Shown here piece after piece: positions 61,615 to 64,000 of a DNA stretch of 64,000 bases. The stretch lies in assembly GCA_006438735.1 (NCBI GenBank), contig RCZF01000001.1:496001-560000 (forward strand), written 5' to 3'. The number at the start of each line of letters is the position of its first letter. Position 1 is the first letter of the stretch. The notes under the pieces were generated by a model, which was not told the origin of the DNA, did no database searches, and saw nothing but the letters and a program-made list of their open reading frames with translations. This DNA is from Sphingomonas koreensis. GTDB lineage: Bacteria > Pseudomonadota > Alphaproteobacteria > Sphingomonadales > Sphingomonadaceae. The translations under genes and the position numbers were made by a program.

Positions 61615-62612
61615 CCGCCGGTGACGCTCATGTGCCGCGCCACGGCGGGCGCTTCGCCGGCGCCGATGCGGAAATCGTGGCGCTTCGGCTTGAGCCACAT
61701 CGCCTCGTCCAGCGCGGCGTCGAGCGCGTCCGGTCCGCCGTCGTGCAGCACGCGTTTCAGATCGACCTGATCGTCATGGCCGAGGCACATGTAGAGCTTG
61801 CCCTCGGTGGTCAGCCGTACGCGGTTGCAGCCGTCGCAGAAATTGGCAGTCAGCGGCGAAATCAGCCCCAGCCGCGTGCCATAAGGCGATAGTTTCCAAT
61901 AACGCGCCGGCCCACCGGTGCTGCGATCGATCTCGCGCTCCAGCCCGAATTCGCGCTGCAACCGCTCGAGCACTTCGGTCAGCGGCAGGAAGCGATCGGC
62001 GCGGTCCTCGTCGATCGCGCCCATCGGCATCGTCTCGATCAGCGTCAGATCGAAGCCGTTCTCGCCGCACCAGGCGAGCATCGGGCCGGTCTCATGCTCG
62101 TTGAGCCCCTTCAGCGCGACCATGTTGATCTTGATCGCCAGCCCGGCGTCGCGCGCGGCGAAGATGTTGGCGATCACCCGAGCGACGTCGCCGTGGCGCG
62201 TGATGTGGCGAAAGGTATCGGGATCGAGGCTGTCGAGGCTGACGTTGATCCGCTTCATGCCTGCCGCGACGATTGCTGCTGCGTGCTCGCCAAGGCGGTT
62301 CGCGTTGGTCGTCATCGTCAGCTCTTCGAGGCCGTGTCCCAGCCGCTTGCCAAGCTGAGCGGCCAATTCGGTCACGCCGCGGCGGACCAACGGCTCGCCG
62401 CCGGTCAGCCGGATCTTGGTCACGCCGCGATCGACGAAGCGATCGGCGATCACCGCAATCTCTTCCAAGGTCAGCAGCCGATCGCGCGGCAGGAACGTCA
62501 TGTGCTCGGCCATGCAATAGCGGCAGCGCAGATCGCAGCGATCGGTGACCGAGATCCGCAAATAGCTGATCGTGCGGCCGTGGCGGTCTATAAGGGCGGG
62601 GGCGCTGGCCAT
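61611..62612 (-). CDS. moaA: GTP 3',8-cyclase MoaA
   Basis: This 333-residue radical SAM enzyme, first step of molybdenum cofactor synthesis. The SAM cluster motif CDLRCRYC lies near residue 26, with LTGGEPLVRRGVTEL next. The C-terminal cluster cysteines are in LTANFCDGCNRVRLTTEGKL and MCLGHDD. It ends without the canonical GG tail in the usual form: the last residues are SVTGG, so the double-glycine end is present. It is coupled to nadK. Confidence 0.96.
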   Translation of the reverse strand: MASAPALIDRHGRTISYLRISVTDRCDLRCRYCMAEHMTFLPRDRLLTLEEIAVIADRFVDRGVTKIRLTGGEPLVRRGVTELAAQLGKRLGHGLEELTMTTNANRLGEHAAAIVAAGMKRINVSLDSLDPDTFRHITRHGDVARVIANIFAARDAGLAIKINMVALKGLNEHETGPMLAWCGENGFDLTLIETMPMGAIDEDRADRFLPLTEVLERLQREFGLEREIDRSTGGPARYWKLSPYGTRLGLISPLTANFCDGCNRVRLTTEGKLYMCLGHDDQVDLKRVLHDGGPDALDAALDEAMWLKPKRHDFRIGAGEAPAVARHMSVTGG

Positions 62613-62711
62613 GTGTCGGAGCTAGGGCGTCCGCTGGCGCCAAACAACCCCGTTTGCGGAAACGCTTGCGCAGTCTAGGACAGGCCTAGGGTCGCACAAT
62701 AGGGAGGGGGC

Positions 62712-64000
62712 GTGAGCCAGGCCGACGCCAAACACCGCGCACGCGCATCGGCGCCGCTGTTCATCCTGTCGTTCCGGCACCGCGATCCGCTGGCCGCGCT
62801 GGCCGCGACCGGCGGCTGGCAGGTGATCGCCGCGCGCCGCATCGACGATGCCGAGCGGCGCTTTCTGGCGAGCGGCGCCGGCGTCGCGGTGGTCGACGCA
62901 CGCGGCGCGCTGGACGAGGGGCTGGCGGCAGCACGGACGCTCGGCGAGGTAGTGACGGTCAATGGCGGTGCGCTGCTGGCGCTCGTCTCGGCGACGGATG
63001 TCGCGGCGCTGGGCGAGTTCTACGATGCCGGCGCGACGCATTTCCTGGTCGGGCCGCACGATCCGGCGGCGTTCGTCCAGGCGCTGCGTTTCGCCGCGCG
63101 CCATGTCGAGCGGCTCGCCGGCGGCTGGCGGGCGACCGAGGCGAGCGACAAGCGGCTCGGCTGGCAGTGGCGTCCCGGTCATGCCGTCGAGCCGTCGCCG
63201 GTGCTTGCCCGGCTCGCCGGCATCGACGCCCCACTGTATCCGGCGGCCGCGTTGCGGCTGATCGGGCGGGCTGACCGCGCGCTGCTGATCGCCGCGCTAC
63301 GCCGTTTCGAGCGCACCGCCGAGCCGATCGTCGTGTCGCACGATCTCGCCGAGCTCGGCCGCGTTGTCGCGCACGTCCGGCGCGATACGGCGACCGGCGC
63401 GATCGATGCGATGCTCGAGGCGCCGAGCCAGCGGAACGACGATGACGCGGGTGACGGCCGCACCGCCGCCGGCGCGCGGCGCTGGCTCGATCGCCGGCTC
63501 GGCGAGGGCGGGGACCGTGCGCCGGCGGTGCTGCTGATCGCGCTCACCCGCTTCGATCTCGTCAACGCGACCTATGGCCGCGCCGCCGGCGATGCGTTGC
63601 TGCGCGCGGCGATGAAGCGGATCGAGGACGTCGCGAGCGATCTGTTCGGCCGCGGCGGCATTGTCGCGCGGCTCAGCGGCTCCGAATTCATGCTCGCCGC
63701 GCCGGCCACGGGCGGGCGGATCGATCTCGTCGCCGAGCGGCTGTCGGTGGCGCTGGCGCGGCCGTTCGTCGCGGGTGACGCGGTGGTGGTGCTCGGCTCG
63801 CGGATCGGCGTCGCCGCGCCCGTCGCTGGTGACGACGCCGCGCGCCTGCTGCGCCGCGCCAGCGAGGCGCTGGCCGAGGCCAAGGCGTCCGATAGCGCGA
63901 CGATCCGAACCGCGCCGGGCGGCGATCGCGACGCCGTGTCGATCGAGAAGCTCGCGGTCGATCTGCGCCACGCGATGGACCGCGACGAGATCGAAGTGCT
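62712..64000 (+). CDS. GGDEF-EAL signalling protein with degenerate GGDEF motif (3' end outside window)
   Basis: 429 codons are visible from a GTG with AGGGAGG upstream; the frame is open to the right edge. Residues 15-140 look like a receiver-like alpha/beta domain (LFILSFRHRDPLAALAATGG; GATHFLVGPHDPAAFVQALR). A GGDEF domain occupies about 255-400: LIALTRFDLVNATYGRAAGD is normal, but the signature reads RLSGSEFMLAAP instead of GGDEF, so cyclase activity is unlikely. The last residues (EKLAVDLRHAMDRDEIEVL) are the start of an EAL domain, so it may degrade cyclic di-GMP, with GGDEF as a regulatory part. It faces away from moaA. Confidence 0.85.
   Translation, partial: MSQADAKHRARASAPLFILSFRHRDPLAALAATGGWQVIAARRIDDAERRFLASGAGVAVVDARGALDEGLAAARTLGEVVTVNGGALLALVSATDVAALGEFYDAGATHFLVGPHDPAAFVQALRFAARHVERLAGGWRATEASDKRLGWQWRPGHAVEPSPVLARLAGIDAPLYPAAALRLIGRADRALLIAALRRFERTAEPIVVSHDLAELGRVVAHVRRDTATGAIDAMLEAPSQRNDDDAGDGRTAAGARRWLDRRLGEGGDRAPAVLLIALTRFDLVNATYGRAAGDALLRAAMKRIEDVASDLFGRGGIVARLSGSEFMLAAPATGGRIDLVAERLSVALARPFVAGDAVVVLGSRIGVAAPVAGDDAARLLRRASEALAEAKASDSATIRTAPGGDRDAVSIEKLAVDLRHAMDRDEIEV

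Overview
The window is high-GC alphaproteobacterial DNA that reads as Sphingomonas or a close relative. The grounds are the gene content and style: a Sphingomonas-type integrative element with DUF736, DUF6961, DUF2274 and a DUF3363 relaxase; GTTC-N7-GTTC type SOS boxes; GGAAC-N16-type EcfG stress promoters; and short palindromic repeats that decode as CERSEA-like strings. No species can be named from sequence alone. The left 28 kb is accessory and the right 36 kb is ordinary chromosome.

Region 1 (1-11.3 kb) is a stress-related accessory block. It opens with the end of a hybrid histidine kinase. It then holds a Crp/Fnr regulator with a small partner, a large protein with an alpha/alpha-barrel look, two glycine-rich disordered proteins, two DUF892 ferritin-like proteins, a manganese catalase, and an operon of SRPBCC protein, zinc alcohol dehydrogenase and short-chain dehydrogenase. 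Several candidate EcfG (general stress response) promoters are visible, which suggests a shared stress regulon.

Region 2 (11.3-27.9 kb) is the remnant of an integrative conjugative element next to tRNA-Thr(TGT). It keeps ArdC antirestriction, several small conserved proteins, a nuclease-like secreted protein, DUF736, a TraF-type S26 peptidase, a lytic transglycosylase, the relaxase, TrbI, DUF2274, an AlpA-like regulator and a tyrosine integrase. Its type IV secretion cluster is gone. An in-frame deletion has joined the N-terminal third of the coupling protein TraG to the C-terminal domain of TrbG, so the element should not be able to transfer itself. Cargo (DUF4403 lipoprotein, AI-2E family transporter, CsbD) and a kaiC scrap sit between relaxase and traG. 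Hairpin clusters in front of ardC, a 15-bp inverted repeat before DUF736, and four GACACAA repeats beside the integrase are the notable non-coding structures.

Region 3 (27.9-64 kb) is core-like. It holds tRNA-Thr, a DUF429-like protein with MmcQ/YjbR, rarA, a YqjI-like PadR regulator with DUF2218, a glycosyltransferase, GSTs, hisI, a MerR regulator with acyl-CoA dehydrogenase, sleB-like hydrolase, cysK with an MFS exporter, an alpha/beta hydrolase, DUF885 and S9 peptidases, recA, a methyltransferase, a dicarboxylate symporter, an M24 peptidase, a lipid kinase, alaS, DUF2254, an APC-like permease, dinB, tRNA-Asn, nadK, moaA and the start of a GGDEF-EAL protein. SOS boxes precede recA and dinB. 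Small degraded or very short genes lie in the gaps, including a secreted-protein gene with an in-frame amber stop.
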